DNA of 64,000 nt, taken from the NCBI GenBank assembly GCA_900465685.1, contig UEGR01000014.1, positions 253,080-317,079 on the forward strand, given 5' to 3'. Of the stretch, positions 18,383-27,333 are shown piece by piece. Under the pieces are notes generated by a model, which was not told the DNA's origin, searched no databases, and was given only the letters and a program-made list of their open reading frames with translations. The DNA is from Hyphomicrobiales bacterium. GTDB taxonomy: Bacteria; Pseudomonadota; Alphaproteobacteria; Rhizobiales; Rhizobiaceae. The position numbers were made by a program, and so were the translations under genes. The number at the start of each line of letters is the position of its first letter. The first letter of the stretch is position 1.

Positions 18383-19839
18383 ACGCCTGTCTTGGGGGTG
18401 ACTCGAAGTACGCGCCAACCGAGCAGCGTGAAGCCGATAGATAGCAGCAGGTTGATGATGTTGAAGAAGCAAAAGGCGGCATAGGCAGTGGTGCTGACCC
18501 CAAGTGCCGCCGCCATGTAAGCACCACAGCTGTTCCACGGTATCAGTGGCGAGGTCACGGTTGCGCTGTCGCCGATCACGCGGGACAGGAGGGCTGGTGC
18601 GAGGCCCCGGCTGGCAAAGGCCTGTTTGAACATGCGTCCCGGCAGGGCAATTGAAATATACTGATCGGACGTGACCACATTTGTCAGCACGGCGGTCCCG
18701 GCAACGGTGGTGACCAGACCGGCATCGGATTTGGTACGACGGATCATCGGGCCGATCAGGCGATTGAGAATGCCTGCATGTTCGATCACCGCACCGAAGG
18801 CGAGCGCGGTGATGATAAGCCAGATGGTCGTCATCATGCTGGCCATACCGCCACGGCTGAGAATGATATCGATGTCGTGGTCACCAACGGAACTCGTATA
18901 GCCGGTGGCAAGCGCCAGCCATGCGCCTTTCAAAAGCGCAAGCGCGCTGGGCAGCGCGGCATCATTGGCAAAAGTGATCACGCGCTGCGGGTCCATAATG
19001 ACGCCCTGGATCGCTCCGGCCAGAGCGCCGCCGAATATCGCCACGACGGGTGAAACCCGCGCCACCGACAGCACGAAGACCAGCAGTAACGGCAGGAAAG
19101 CCCAGAGCGAAACCTGAATCTGGCTGTCGATCTTCGTCAGAAGAGAACTGGCGTCAAAATCGTTCTGCTCACCCAGAAGGCCAAAAAGTACAATCGTCAG
19201 AAGCAAAGCCGGGATCGACACCCAGAGCGATTCCCTGATGTGGTCGAATATTTCCGAACCGGCGGACGCTGCCGCCAGATTGACCGTATCCGATAGCGGC
19301 GATGCCTTGTCGCCGAAATAGGCGCCGGAAATGACGGCCCCCGCCGTAATGGCAGGCGACAGATTCATATGGGCTGCCACGCCCATCAGCCCGATGCCGA
19401 TGGTGCCTGCGACAGTCCAGGAACTGCCGATGCTGAATGCGACAGCAGCGCAAACAATGGCAGTCGTGGCATAGAAATAATCGGGGTTGAGCAGTTTCAG
19501 CCCATAATAGACCATGGATATGATCGTGCCGCTGAGCGCCCATGTGCCAATCAGTGCGCCCACCGCCATCAGGATGAGAATGGCGGGTAAGCCCGCGGCG
19601 ATACCGTCGACGACGGAGGCGCGGACAGCGGACCACGTCGATCCGTTCTTGTAGGCCACGCCTGCGGCGACCATACCGCAGACTGCAAGGGCGATCTGAT
19701 TGGGACCGGACGAAGCCTCATCACCGAACAGATAATAGGAAAGGGCAAGAAAGACGATCAGTGCGATACAAGGCACCAGGGCATCCAGCATGGATGGAGG
19801 GCGGACGCCGCTTGTTGAACCCTGTTCGCTTTCGCTCAC
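18379..19839 (-). CDS. nhaC: Na+/H+ antiporter, NhaC family
   Basis: A 486-residue inner-membrane protein with about twelve hydrophobic segments and the NhaC-family regions around SGAYFGDKASPLSDTVNLA and NVVTSDQYISIALPGRMF. It exchanges cations for protons, or possibly amino acids, since some family members exchange organic ions. The GTG at 19839 has GGGGAG nearby and gives a normal N-terminus. The longer frame to 19926 lies over the arcC terminator. It lies downstream of arcC on the same strand but beyond a strong hairpin, so it is probably separately transcribed. A link to arginine/ornithine exchange is only contextual. Confidence 0.85.
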   Translation of the reverse strand: MSESEQGSTSGVRPPSMLDALVPCIALIVFLALSYYLFGDEASSGPNQIALAVCGMVAAGVAYKNGSTWSAVRASVVDGIAAGLPAILILMAVGALIGTWALSGTIISMVYYGLKLLNPDYFYATTAIVCAAVAFSIGSSWTVAGTIGIGLMGVAAHMNLSPAITAGAVISGAYFGDKASPLSDTVNLAAASAGSEIFDHIRESLWVSIPALLLTIVLFGLLGEQNDFDASSLLTKIDSQIQVSLWAFLPLLLVFVLSVARVSPVVAIFGGALAGAIQGVIMDPQRVITFANDAALPSALALLKGAWLALATGYTSSVGDHDIDIILSRGGMASMMTTIWLIITALAFGAVIEHAGILNRLIGPMIRRTKSDAGLVTTVAGTAVLTNVVTSDQYISIALPGRMFKQAFASRGLAPALLSRVIGDSATVTSPLIPWNSCGAYMAAALGVSTTAYAAFCFFNIINLLLSIGFTLLGWRVLRVTPKTGV

Positions 19840-19891
19840 TCTATGGTCTCCCCGGTGGTAAATTGAGTGTAGGCGTAAGTTTAAACAAAGA

Positions 19892-19923
19892 AAACTCCGA
19901 TCTTTCACCAAAGACCGGAGTTT
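19892..19923 (-). terminator. Intrinsic terminator after arcC
   Basis: Arms 19892-19905 (AAACTCCGATCTTT) and 19910-19923 (AAAGACCGGAGTTT) pair over 14 bp with one mismatch around the loop CACC. On the minus strand, the direction of arcC, the stem is followed by a T-rich run (TTTTCTTTGTTT). It closes the arcDABC operon. Confidence 0.85.
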
Positions 19924-19934
19924 CAATACTTAAT

Positions 19935-20870
19935 TCAGTGCCAGATTAGTTTCGGAAAGCCTGTGCTGACGATCGTGCCCTTCTTGCCGTCGACAATAGC
20001 GGGAATGTCAGCCAGTGCGCCGATGGCGGCGGAGTTTCCCGTCGCCTTGGCGAAGTTACAGGCGGCATCCACCTTTGGTCCCATGGAGCCTGCCGGAAAC
20101 TGATATTGCGAGAGCGCTTCCGGGGTTGCTTCGTGGATGCCCTTTTGCGTCGGCTTGCCCCAGTCGGTGAAGACTGCCTCGGCATCGGTCGCCATGATGA
20201 AGAGGTCGGCGTTGAGTTCACGCGCCAGAAGTTCACTGGCCAGATCCTTGTCGATGACAGCCTCCACACCGCCAAGCGACCGCTCCTTGCCTTTCTCATA
20301 CATGGTGGGAATGCCGCCGCCGCCCGCGCAGATGAGAATGGTGTCCTTTTCAAGCAGCCATTTCAGCGGGCGTATTTCGAATATCCGCTTCGGCAGCGGC
20401 GATGGAACAACCCGTCGCCATTTGTCGCTATCCTGCTTGAAAGCCCAGCCTTTTTCGCCACGAATACGGTCGGCATCGTCTTTCGAATAGACCGGGCCGA
20501 CGAACTTGGTCGGGTTCTGGAAGCCGGGGTCGTCGCCATCCACCTCAACCATGGTGAGGACGGTGGCGATGGGAATATCGAACGGCAGAACATTGCCAAG
20601 TTCCTGTTCGAGCATATAGCCGATCATGCCTTCCGTCTGGGCGCCAAGCACGTCCAGCGGATAGGCTTCGTCGGGCTTGTAAGCTGCGCCCTGCAAGGCA
20701 AGCAGCCCCACCTGCGGACCGTTGCCATGGGTGATGATGACCTGGTGGTCCTTGGTGATCGGCGCGATGGCCTCGACAGCAGTGCGGATATTCTTGCGTT
20801 GCACCTCGGCTGTCATTGGCTCGCCGCGCCGCAAAAGGGCGTTGCCGCCCAATGCGATGACGATGCGCAT
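19935..20870 (-). CDS. arcC: Carbamate kinase
   Basis: A 311-residue cytoplasmic kinase making ATP from carbamoyl phosphate and ADP, the last step of the arginine deiminase pathway. It starts with [16 protein letters not shown] and contains [17 protein letters not shown] and the C-terminal acidic loop [12 protein letters not shown], all typical of amino acid kinase family carbamate kinases. A TTG two codons upstream also fits, but the ATG at 20870 has GGAG at good spacing and begins 2 bp after the arcB stop. It is the last gene of the operon. Confidence 0.95.
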   Translation of the reverse strand: MRIVIALGGNALLRRGEPMTAEVQRKNIRTAVEAIAPITKDHQVIITHGNGPQVGLLALQGAAYKPDEAYPLDVLGAQTEGMIGYMLEQELGNVLPFDIPIATVLTMVEVDGDDPGFQNPTKFVGPVYSKDDADRIRGEKGWAFKQDSDKWRRVVPSPLPKRIFEIRPLKWLLEKDTILICAGGGGIPTMYEKGKERSLGGVEAVIDKDLASELLARELNADLFIMATDAEAVFTDWGKPTQKGIHEATPEALSQYQFPAGSMGPKVDAACNFAKATGNSAAIGALADIPAIVDGKKGTIVSTGFPKLIWH

Positions 20871-20872
20871 CC

Positions 20873-21877
20873 TCAATCTCCAATCGTTGCCACAAGCAGG
20901 GCCTTGATGGTGTGCAGGCGGTTTTCCGCCTGTTCGAACGCGATATTGGCGTGGGATTCGAACACTTCGTCCGTCACTTCGAGACCATCCGAAATGCCGA
21001 ACTGATCGGCGATTTGTTTGCCCACCACGGTTTCCGTGTCGTGGAAGGCAGGCAGGCAGTGCATGAACTTTACCTGCGCGTTGCCCGCGGCTTTCATCAG
21101 CGCTGCGTTGACCTGATAGGGCTTCAGGAGCTTGATGCGTTCGGCCCAGACTTCCTTCGGTTCGCCCATCGACACCCAGACATCGGTATGGATGAAATCC
21201 ACATCCTTGACCGCAGCCTTGACATCATCGGTGATAGTCAGCTTTGCGCCCGACGCCGCAGCGAGTTCCTCGGCGATCTTCCGATACTCTTCGGCAGGCC
21301 ACAGTTCCTTCGGTCCACAAATGCGCACATCCATGCCCATCAGGCAGCCGACGATCATCAGCGAATGGCCCATATTGGAGCGCGTGTCGCCAACATAGGC
21401 ATATTTGATCTGGGGGATCGGCTTGTCGCTGTGTTCCCACATTGTCAGCACATCGGCCAGCATCTGGGTCGGATGGTATTCATCAGTCAGGCCGTTATAG
21501 ACCGGTACGCCCGCATATTTAGCCAGTGTTTCCACGCCGGTCTGGGATGAGCCGCGATATTCGATGGCGTCATACATGCGGCCCAGAACACGCGCGGTAT
21601 CCTTGAAGGATTCCTTGTGGCCAATCTGCGAACCCGCAGGGTCGAGATAGGTGACATTGGCGCCCTGATCGGAACAGGCGACCTCGAAGGCGCAGCGCGT
21701 GCGTGTGGAGGTCTTTTCGAAAATGAGGCAGATTTCCTTGCCCGACAGGTGTTTTTGTTCGGTGCGGGCATATTTGGCGCGCTTCAGATCGCGTGCCAGA
21801 TCCAGCAGGAAGCGAAACTCGCGCGGCGTGTAATCCTGCACCGTGAGAAGGGAACGATTGCGCAGATTAAAGCTCAT
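20873..21877 (-). CDS. arcB: Ornithine carbamoyltransferase, catabolic
   Basis: A 334-residue cytoplasmic enzyme phosphorolysing citrulline to ornithine and carbamoyl phosphate. It carries the carbamoyl phosphate site STRTR (about 56-60), the DEYHPTQ motif and the ornithine-site HCLPAF. Its position between arcA and arcC, and the catabolic-type length, support the degradative role rather than arginine synthesis (ArgF). GGAGACG precedes the ATG. Confidence 0.95.
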   Translation of the reverse strand: MSFNLRNRSLLTVQDYTPREFRFLLDLARDLKRAKYARTEQKHLSGKEICLIFEKTSTRTRCAFEVACSDQGANVTYLDPAGSQIGHKESFKDTARVLGRMYDAIEYRGSSQTGVETLAKYAGVPVYNGLTDEYHPTQMLADVLTMWEHSDKPIPQIKYAYVGDTRSNMGHSLMIVGCLMGMDVRICGPKELWPAEEYRKIAEELAAASGAKLTITDDVKAAVKDVDFIHTDVWVSMGEPKEVWAERIKLLKPYQVNAALMKAAGNAQVKFMHCLPAFHDTETVVGKQIADQFGISDGLEVTDEVFESHANIAFEQAENRLHTIKALLVATIGD

Positions 21878-21922
21878 GATACGTCTCCAAAACTATATAA
21901 CGTTGCGATGAGTGTCCGGTGA

Positions 21923-23146
21923 TCAAACCGGATCGCGCCAGATGGGGCAGGTCATGCAATGCCCGCCGCCTCGACCGCGGCCAAGCTCCGAGCCGCGAAT
22001 GGTGATGACTTCAACGCCGGCCTTGCGCAGCAGCGTGTTGGTGTAGGTGTTGCGGTCGTAGGAGACCACCACGCCGGGTTCCAGCGCTACGACATTGTTG
22101 CCGTCGTCCCACTGCTCGCGCTCGGCTTCATAAGCGTTGCCGCCCGTTGCGACCGAGCGCAGTTTCTTCAGCTCAAGCGCTTCGGCGACCACTTCCAGAA
22201 GATGCTTGGTTTCCGGCCGGACAGCGATTTTGCCATCGTCGCCGGGGTAGATGCTGAAGCAGCGGATCTGGTCCACCACTTCGCCAAAAATGGTCACGAG
22301 GTCGCGGTCGCAGAAGCTGAACACCGTATCGAGATGCATGGCCGCGCGGCTCTTCGGCATTACGCAAGCGATGACGCGGGTCGCGGCGTTTGCTGCAAAC
22401 AGCGCTTCGGCTACCTGGCCGACGGCCTGATAGGTCGTGCGTTCGCCCATGCCGATTAGCACGGTGCCATTGCCGATCGGCATGACGTCGCCGCCTTCCA
22501 TCGTGGCATTGCCGTGGTCGGCGTCGAAGTCGCCCCACCAGATCTTGAAATCGCCATCCTTGAATTCCGGGTGGTATTTATAGATTGCACGCTGGATCAG
22601 CGTTTCCGGCTGACGTGCTGGCCAGAACATCGGGTTGACCGTCACGCCGCCATAAATCCAGCAGGACGAGTCGCGCTGGAAAAGCGTGTTGGGGATTGGC
22701 GGAATGATGAATTCCGTGCCGCCCAGCACGTCGAGCATCAGTTCCTTGCCCCATATATCGGGAAGGTCGGAAACGGCCACGCCGCCAATGAGAAATTCGG
22801 CAAGGTTTTTCGACGGCAGTTCGTCCAGCCATGGGCGCATGGAGTCGGCAACATTGCGTCCCACCTGATTGGCGAGAATGCGCCGGTCGAGCACGAACTG
22901 CCGCGCTTCCTTGTCGTTCAGCGTTTCAGCGAGCAGGTCCTGCATTTCCAGAACTTCCACGCCGCGTTCGCGCATTTTGAGCACGAAGTCGAAATGGTCC
23001 TTCTGGGCTTCGTGGACCCAGATAACGTCATCGAACAGAAGGTCATGGCAATTGGCTGGGGTCAGTCGTTGATGGGCCAGCGAAGGGCTGCAAACCATCA
23101 CCGTGCGCAGCTTGCCGACTTCCGAATGCACTCCAAATTGTCTCAT
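21923..23146 (-). CDS. arcA: Arginine deiminase
   Basis: A 407-residue cytoplasmic hydrolase converting arginine to citrulline and ammonia. It has the guanidino-group-modifying fold with [23 protein letters not shown] and the C-terminal GGGHCMTCP, in which C397 is the expected nucleophile. The N-terminal [16 protein letters not shown] is typical. CAGGAG precedes the ATG. It is the second gene of the operon, about 100 bp after arcD. Confidence 0.96.
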   Translation of the reverse strand: MRQFGVHSEVGKLRTVMVCSPSLAHQRLTPANCHDLLFDDVIWVHEAQKDHFDFVLKMRERGVEVLEMQDLLAETLNDKEARQFVLDRRILANQVGRNVADSMRPWLDELPSKNLAEFLIGGVAVSDLPDIWGKELMLDVLGGTEFIIPPIPNTLFQRDSSCWIYGGVTVNPMFWPARQPETLIQRAIYKYHPEFKDGDFKIWWGDFDADHGNATMEGGDVMPIGNGTVLIGMGERTTYQAVGQVAEALFAANAATRVIACVMPKSRAAMHLDTVFSFCDRDLVTIFGEVVDQIRCFSIYPGDDGKIAVRPETKHLLEVVAEALELKKLRSVATGGNAYEAEREQWDDGNNVVALEPGVVVSYDRNTYTNTLLRKAGVEVITIRGSELGRGRGGGHCMTCPIWRDPV

Positions 23147-23250
23147 CTCGATGCTCCTGTTTGAAACCAGTGGTCTGGGTGGGATGGCTTTGCTGGTCCG
23201 GTTGCGTCATCTTGAAAGCCGGCAAAGGACCGTTCCCACGGATGAACATG

Positions 23251-24714
23251 TCAGAACGGTGTGATGACCCCTGTCCACATCAGATAGATGGCGACCAGAG
23301 CCAGCAGGGTAATGCCTGCTGCTATCCACACTTCGTATCCTTCGAAGATCGGCTCGCCATGTTCCTTGCGGGCCTTCGCGTAAACCAGAATGCCGGGTGC
23401 AAAGAGCACCGTGCACATCAGCAGGAAGCTTAATCCCGCTGCATAGACGAGCCAGACGCCATAGAGGGTTGCGATCAGGCTCACCCACAGGTCGCGACGC
23501 CGCGCCTTGCTGTTGGCGCTATAGGTTTCGCCGCTGAGCGCAAGTTTCAGGGCGAAAGCGCCTGAGAACACATAGGGCGGCAGAATGGCGACCGACGCGA
23601 TGAAGTAGAAGAACTGGTAGGCGCTTTCGGAAAAATAGGTGAGCAACAGGAAGAACTGGATCGCGAGGTTCGTTGCCCATAATGCGTGGGCGGGCGAGCC
23701 GTTCTTGTTCTCGACTGCAAACCATTTCGGGAAGGTGCCGTCACGACCGCAGGAAAACGGGATTTCCGCGCAAAGCAGCGTCCACGACAAAAAGGCGCCG
23801 CCAACCGAAATCAGAAGGCCGACATTGATGAGCAGCGCACCCCAATGTCCGACAAGCGGCTCGAAGACACCTGCCATGGATGGCACTTTCAGTCCGGCCA
23901 GTTCCGGCTGGCTCGTCAGGCCGGTCGACAGCAGCGACACCAGCACATAGATGCCGAGCGCTCCAAGGAAACCGATGACGGTTGCGCGTCCCACATCCTT
24001 GCGGTTGGCCGCGCGGGCTGAATAAACACTGGCACCTTCGATGCCGATGAACACCCACAGGGTCACCAGCATGGTGCTCTTGATCTGGTGCGTGATGCTG
24101 CCGAGGGTGGCTTCTTCACCGCGGCCCCAGAAATTGAAGGTGAACTTGTCCCAGTGGAAGGCGATGATGGCGATCAGGATGAACAGCATCAGCGGCACCA
24201 GTTTCGCAATCGTGGTGACGATATTGACGAATGACGCCTGTTTGATGCCGTAAAGGACGAGCGTGTGGATCAGCCAAAGGCAGATGGATGCGCCGATGAT
24301 CGACGGCAGGTTGGAGCCGTCGCCAAAGACCGGGAAGAAGAAGGAGAGCGCCGAGAAAATCGCCACCGCATAGGCGACATTGCCGAGAAAGGCGCTGAGC
24401 CAGTACCCCCAGGCGCTGTTGAAGCCAATGAACGACCCGAAACCGGCCTTGGCATAGGCGTAGGGTCCCGCATCGAGATCGGGACGGCGATTGGCCAGCG
24501 ATTGATAGACCTTCGCCAACATCAACATGCCGATGCCGGTGATGATCCAGCCGATAATCACCGCGCCCGGCGATGCTGCCCGGGACATGTCCGATGGTAG
24601 ATTGAAGACGCCCCCGCCAATCATCGACCCAAGAACGAGCGCAATCAAAGGAAACAATGTCAGTTTGTGCGGTTCTTTTTCCACCGCAACCTGTCCGCTG
24701 TGCGTATCGGCCAT
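23251..24714 (-). CDS. arcD: Arginine:ornithine antiporter
   Basis: A 487-residue inner-membrane exchanger of the APC superfamily with about twelve membrane segments and the family motif GSMIGGGVFNLP near the N-terminus. It brings in arginine and exports ornithine, feeding the three enzymes downstream. A TTG at 24726 is possible, but the ATG at 24714 has GGAG at proper spacing. It is the first gene of the operon, behind an FNR-type promoter. Confidence 0.93.
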   Translation of the reverse strand: MADTHSGQVAVEKEPHKLTLFPLIALVLGSMIGGGVFNLPSDMSRAASPGAVIIGWIITGIGMLMLAKVYQSLANRRPDLDAGPYAYAKAGFGSFIGFNSAWGYWLSAFLGNVAYAVAIFSALSFFFPVFGDGSNLPSIIGASICLWLIHTLVLYGIKQASFVNIVTTIAKLVPLMLFILIAIIAFHWDKFTFNFWGRGEEATLGSITHQIKSTMLVTLWVFIGIEGASVYSARAANRKDVGRATVIGFLGALGIYVLVSLLSTGLTSQPELAGLKVPSMAGVFEPLVGHWGALLINVGLLISVGGAFLSWTLLCAEIPFSCGRDGTFPKWFAVENKNGSPAHALWATNLAIQFFLLLTYFSESAYQFFYFIASVAILPPYVFSGAFALKLALSGETYSANSKARRRDLWVSLIATLYGVWLVYAAGLSFLLMCTVLFAPGILVYAKARKEHGEPIFEGYEVWIAAGITLLALVAIYLMWTGVITPF

Positions 24715-24766
24715 GCAATTCTCCAATCGTGCGCGATTATGAGCATGAAACGAAATTTCACAGACA

Positions 24767-24806
24767 ATGATATGAGAGCTAATCTCGCGTCATTGATCTC
24801 GATCAA
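24767..24806 (-). promoter_or_regulatory. FNR/ANR-type anaerobic promoter of arcDABC
   Basis: A perfect FNR-family box, TTGAT-CTCG-ATCAA, is at 24793-24806. A -10-like TATCAT (five of six consensus bases) reads on the minus strand at 24772-24767. The box centre is 30 bp from the centre of the -10, the spacing of class II FNR-activated promoters. The arcD ATG is 79 bp from the box. This predicts induction of arginine deiminase under low oxygen. Confidence 0.75.
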
Positions 24807-25030
24807 CGGTATAATTAATATTTATCAACGGCATTTTGGCTGGATTTCGTAAGTGAAATAAGTGCAAATTAAATAAAGTCAAGAAATTTTATCAACTTAA
24901 TTCCGACCAGATATTCCTATGTCAAATTTATTTCTGTAATTTGACTTTTAACCAGCTAAATACTGCAAAAAATAATTTTGGTTTTATGTATATATGTCAA
25001 ACAATATTTATTCTTTTCGAAAAAACTCTG

Positions 25031-25067
25031 AGCGTCGGTGGCGGTCACGCCACGCACGCTGGTTTTT
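25031..25067 (+). terminator. Orphan terminator-like hairpin with a T run
   Basis: Arms 25031-25043 and 25048-25060 pair over 13 positions with two central mismatches and a GTCA loop. They are followed by GG and five T at 25063-25067 on the plus strand. No plus-strand gene lies upstream, so it may end a small RNA or a non-coding transcript, or may be fortuitous. Confidence 0.45.
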
Positions 25068-25263
25068 CCGTGTCATCCTCAATGCCATTCATTTTTTCAC
25101 GCGATACGCAATTAAAACCGCCTGCGACCAAACCCGTGGTTGGCTACAGGCAGGGCAATAAATCAGTAAATTCTGATTGAGAGCTATAGCAGCGATACAT
25201 TTTATCAATATGGTTTTCTTAAAAAAATTCGTGTGGTCCGGTTTTTCCAGATCGCGCGGGTGT

Positions 25264-25309
25264 AACCTTCGCAAGTGCGCTAAACTTAATTAGCGCCCTT
25301 GCGAAGGTT
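25264..25309. repeat. Long inverted repeat (20-bp stem) downstream of badK
   Basis: Arms 25264-25283 and 25290-25309 pair over 20 bp with one mismatch around a 6-base loop. The badK stop is 55 bp away on the minus strand, so it may terminate that transcript, although no T run follows on either strand. A mobile palindromic repeat family is an alternative. Confidence 0.7.
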
Positions 25310-25364
25310 ATGACGTTTCGAAGAGTTTTCCGGTGACCCGACTTCGTGATGCGCGCTTTCGATC

Positions 25365-26141
25365 TCAGCGGTTACGAAACTGTGGCGGGCGCTTTTCGGC
25401 GAAAGCGTTCATGCCCTCACGGCGGTCATCCAGCGCAAAGGTTGAGTAGAGCAGGCGGCGTTCGACATAAATGCCTTCCTGCAGGTGGGTCTCATAAGCC
25501 TTGTTGACCGCTTCCTTGGCCAATTGAACAACAGGTTGGGAATAGGCCGTAACCTTGGCGGCAAGCTTCACCGCCTCCACCACTTGTGTGCCTGCTGGTA
25601 CTACGCGACTCACCAATCCCATGCTTTGTGCTTCCGCGGCCGAAAGCGCGCGGCCGCTCAGAATCATATCCATCGCCACGGCTTTGCCGACGATCCGGGT
25701 CAGGCGCTGTGTGCCGCCAGCGCCGGGAATAATGCCGATAGAGGTTTCCGGCAGCGCAAAGCGCGCAGTTTCGGACGCGATGATCATGTCGCACATCATG
25801 GCGATCTCGCAGCCGCCGCCAATGGCATGGCCGGAAACGGCGGCAATCGTCGGCTTGCGCACCCGCGCCAGTCCTTCCCAAGTCGAGGTGATGAGCTGCT
25901 CCTCATAGACTTCGGCGAAAGTCTTGTCCTTGATTTCCTTGATGTCTGCTCCGGCGGCAAAGGCCCTGTCCGAGCCGGTTATGACGATGGCGCCAATAGC
26001 CGGATCGGCATCGAAGGTGGCTGCGGCTTCTGAAAGCTCGGCGGTCAACTGCCGGTTCAGCGCATTAAGCGCTTCCGGGCGGTTCAATGTGATGATGCCG
26101 ACCTGTCCTTCGACGGTGACAAGGATATTTTCATAAGACAT
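25365..26141 (-). CDS. badK: Enoyl-CoA hydratase, probable cyclohex-1-ene-1-carboxyl-CoA hydratase
   Basis: A 258-residue crotonase-fold enzyme with both catalytic glutamates in place: E112 in GGGCEIAMM and E132 in LPETSIGIIPGAGG. The oxyanion-hole regions FAAGADI and SGHAIGGG are intact. In the cyclohexanecarboxylate route this step adds water to cyclohex-1-ene-1-carboxyl-CoA. The assignment rests on resemblance to BadK and on the neighbouring badH, badI, aliA, aliB and badR. A general beta-oxidation hydratase cannot be excluded. It is 18 bp after the dehydrogenase at 26160 and probably co-transcribed with it. Confidence 0.75.
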   Translation of the reverse strand: MSYENILVTVEGQVGIITLNRPEALNALNRQLTAELSEAAATFDADPAIGAIVITGSDRAFAAGADIKEIKDKTFAEVYEEQLITSTWEGLARVRKPTIAAVSGHAIGGGCEIAMMCDMIIASETARFALPETSIGIIPGAGGTQRLTRIVGKAVAMDMILSGRALSAAEAQSMGLVSRVVPAGTQVVEAVKLAAKVTAYSQPVVQLAKEAVNKAYETHLQEGIYVERRLLYSTFALDDRREGMNAFAEKRPPQFRNR

Positions 26142-26159
26142 GAGAACCTCTCGGCAAGT

Positions 26160-27182
26160 TCAGGCGATGCGGACCAGAATTTTGCCCATGCGGGCCGGAT
26201 CTTCGAGTTGGGCAAAGGCAGCAGGTACATTCTCCAGCGTGACGGCGCTGTGGATCAGCGGTTTAAAACCGCCCGTCTCCCAGGCGCGGATCAGGCGGAC
26301 AAACTCTTCCATGCTGCCCATGGTTGACCCGTGAATGGAAATCTGGCGCACGAACAGGCGTTGAATGTCGGCGGAAGGGTGAGCGCCTGTCGTCGCGCCA
26401 CAGGTGACGAGGTGGCCGCCGCGCGCAGCACTGCGCAGGCTTGCGCCCCATGTCCGTTCGCCGACATTGTCGATGACGAGATCGGCGCCTTCGCCGCCGG
26501 TCAGGCGCAGAACAGTCTTCGGTACATCCTCGTTACGATAGTCGATGACCTCGACGCCGAGATTGCGGAAATGATTGAGCTTGTCATCGCCGGATGTGGT
26601 GACAATAACGCGCGCGCCAGCCATGCGGGCAAGCTGCATGGCCGCATAGGCAACGCCGCCGCCCGCACCCTGGATCAACACCACGCTGCCGGGGCCGGTT
26701 GGTGCTTTGCCGAACACCATGCGCCATGCTGTCAGATAGGCGACGCCGAGGACGGCGGCCTGATCGATATCCGCCTCGTTGCTGATCTTGACCAGAGATC
26801 GCGCCGGCAGAACCACTTCTTCAGCAAAAGTTCCATGGCGATGCTCGCCGAGAATGCGCGCCGAATGGCAAAGCGGCTGGTCTCCGGCAAGGCAGGGGCG
26901 GCAGGTGCCGCAAAATTCGTAAGGATAGAGTATGACGCGGTCGCCTGCGGTCAAGCTGCTGTCCTGCGGGGCTTCAAGCACTTCGCCCGCACCATCGACG
27001 CCCATGATCAGTGGGAGGTCATGGGTAATGCCCGCGCCATTGTCCCGCATATAAAGATCGACGCGATTGACCGAGGCGGCAAGCATCCGCACCCGCGCAA
27101 AGCCCGGTGGGCAAGCCGGGCTTGGCGTATCCATATAGGCGACGCCAGCTGCGCCGCGCTCTTTCAAAACAATGGCTTTCAT
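26160..27182 (-). CDS. MDR-family alcohol dehydrogenase/quinone reductase-like protein
   Basis: A 340-residue medium-chain dehydrogenase. The four structural-zinc cysteines are kept (C91, C94, C97, C105), but the catalytic zinc ligands are not: N39 replaces the usual cysteine and V62-D63 replace the His-Glu pair. The nucleotide-binding glycine region (IQGAGGGVAYAA) is present. This suggests an enoyl-CoA or quinone reductase-type hydride transfer without catalytic zinc. GGGAGGG precedes the ATG at 27182. It is first in a two-gene unit with badK, behind an AATATATT motif, so it probably acts on an alicyclic or acyl-CoA intermediate. Confidence 0.75.
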   Translation of the reverse strand: MKAIVLKERGAAGVAYMDTPSPACPPGFARVRMLAASVNRVDLYMRDNGAGITHDLPLIMGVDGAGEVLEAPQDSSLTAGDRVILYPYEFCGTCRPCLAGDQPLCHSARILGEHRHGTFAEEVVLPARSLVKISNEADIDQAAVLGVAYLTAWRMVFGKAPTGPGSVVLIQGAGGGVAYAAMQLARMAGARVIVTTSGDDKLNHFRNLGVEVIDYRNEDVPKTVLRLTGGEGADLVIDNVGERTWGASLRSAARGGHLVTCGATTGAHPSADIQRLFVRQISIHGSTMGSMEEFVRLIRAWETGGFKPLIHSAVTLENVPAAFAQLEDPARMGKILVRIA

Positions 27183-27205
27183 GATCGACCCTCCCGCCAA
27201 AGAAG

Positions 27206-27219
27206 GTAAATATATTTAC
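27206..27219. promoter_or_regulatory. Palindromic operator candidate 1 of the cyclohexanecarboxylate genes
   Basis: GTAAATATATTTAC is a perfect 14-bp palindrome 24 bp upstream of the dehydrogenase start at 27182. Near copies occur at 27303 and 29138 in the other control regions of the cluster. Best candidate site for the MarR protein encoded at 28542-29060. Confidence 0.6.
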
Positions 27220-27302
27220 TCAAATTATCAAGCTTCTTTCACCGTAGCGCCTAAATAACGGCTTTAAAAGCCTGTTGCCTCAAACGGCATATGGGTATAA
27301 AT

Positions 27303-27316
27303 GACAATATATTGCC
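27303..27316. promoter_or_regulatory. Palindromic operator candidate 2 of the cyclohexanecarboxylate genes
   Basis: GACAATATATTGCC shares the AATATATT core with the sites at 27206 and 29138. It ends 17 bp before the acyl-CoA dehydrogenase start at 27334, where bound protein would block transcription or initiation. Confidence 0.5.
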
Positions 27317-27333
27317 ATACATGGGAGGATATC

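Larger units (their letters stand above)
24807..25364. other. AT-rich intergenic region without a convincing gene
   Basis: Nearly 560 bp between the arc promoter and the end of badK. Its left part (about 24810-25030) is markedly richer in A and T than its neighbours. A 79-codon frame at 24941-25180 has no family resemblance and runs through a terminator-like hairpin. Apart from two hairpins listed separately (25031-25067 and 25264-25309), nothing was recognised. A small RNA is possible but unproven. Confidence 0.5.

Noticed and set aside
24941..25180. 79-codon open frame in the arcD-badK gap
   Set aside because: No ribosome site or family resemblance, and it runs through a terminator-like hairpin.
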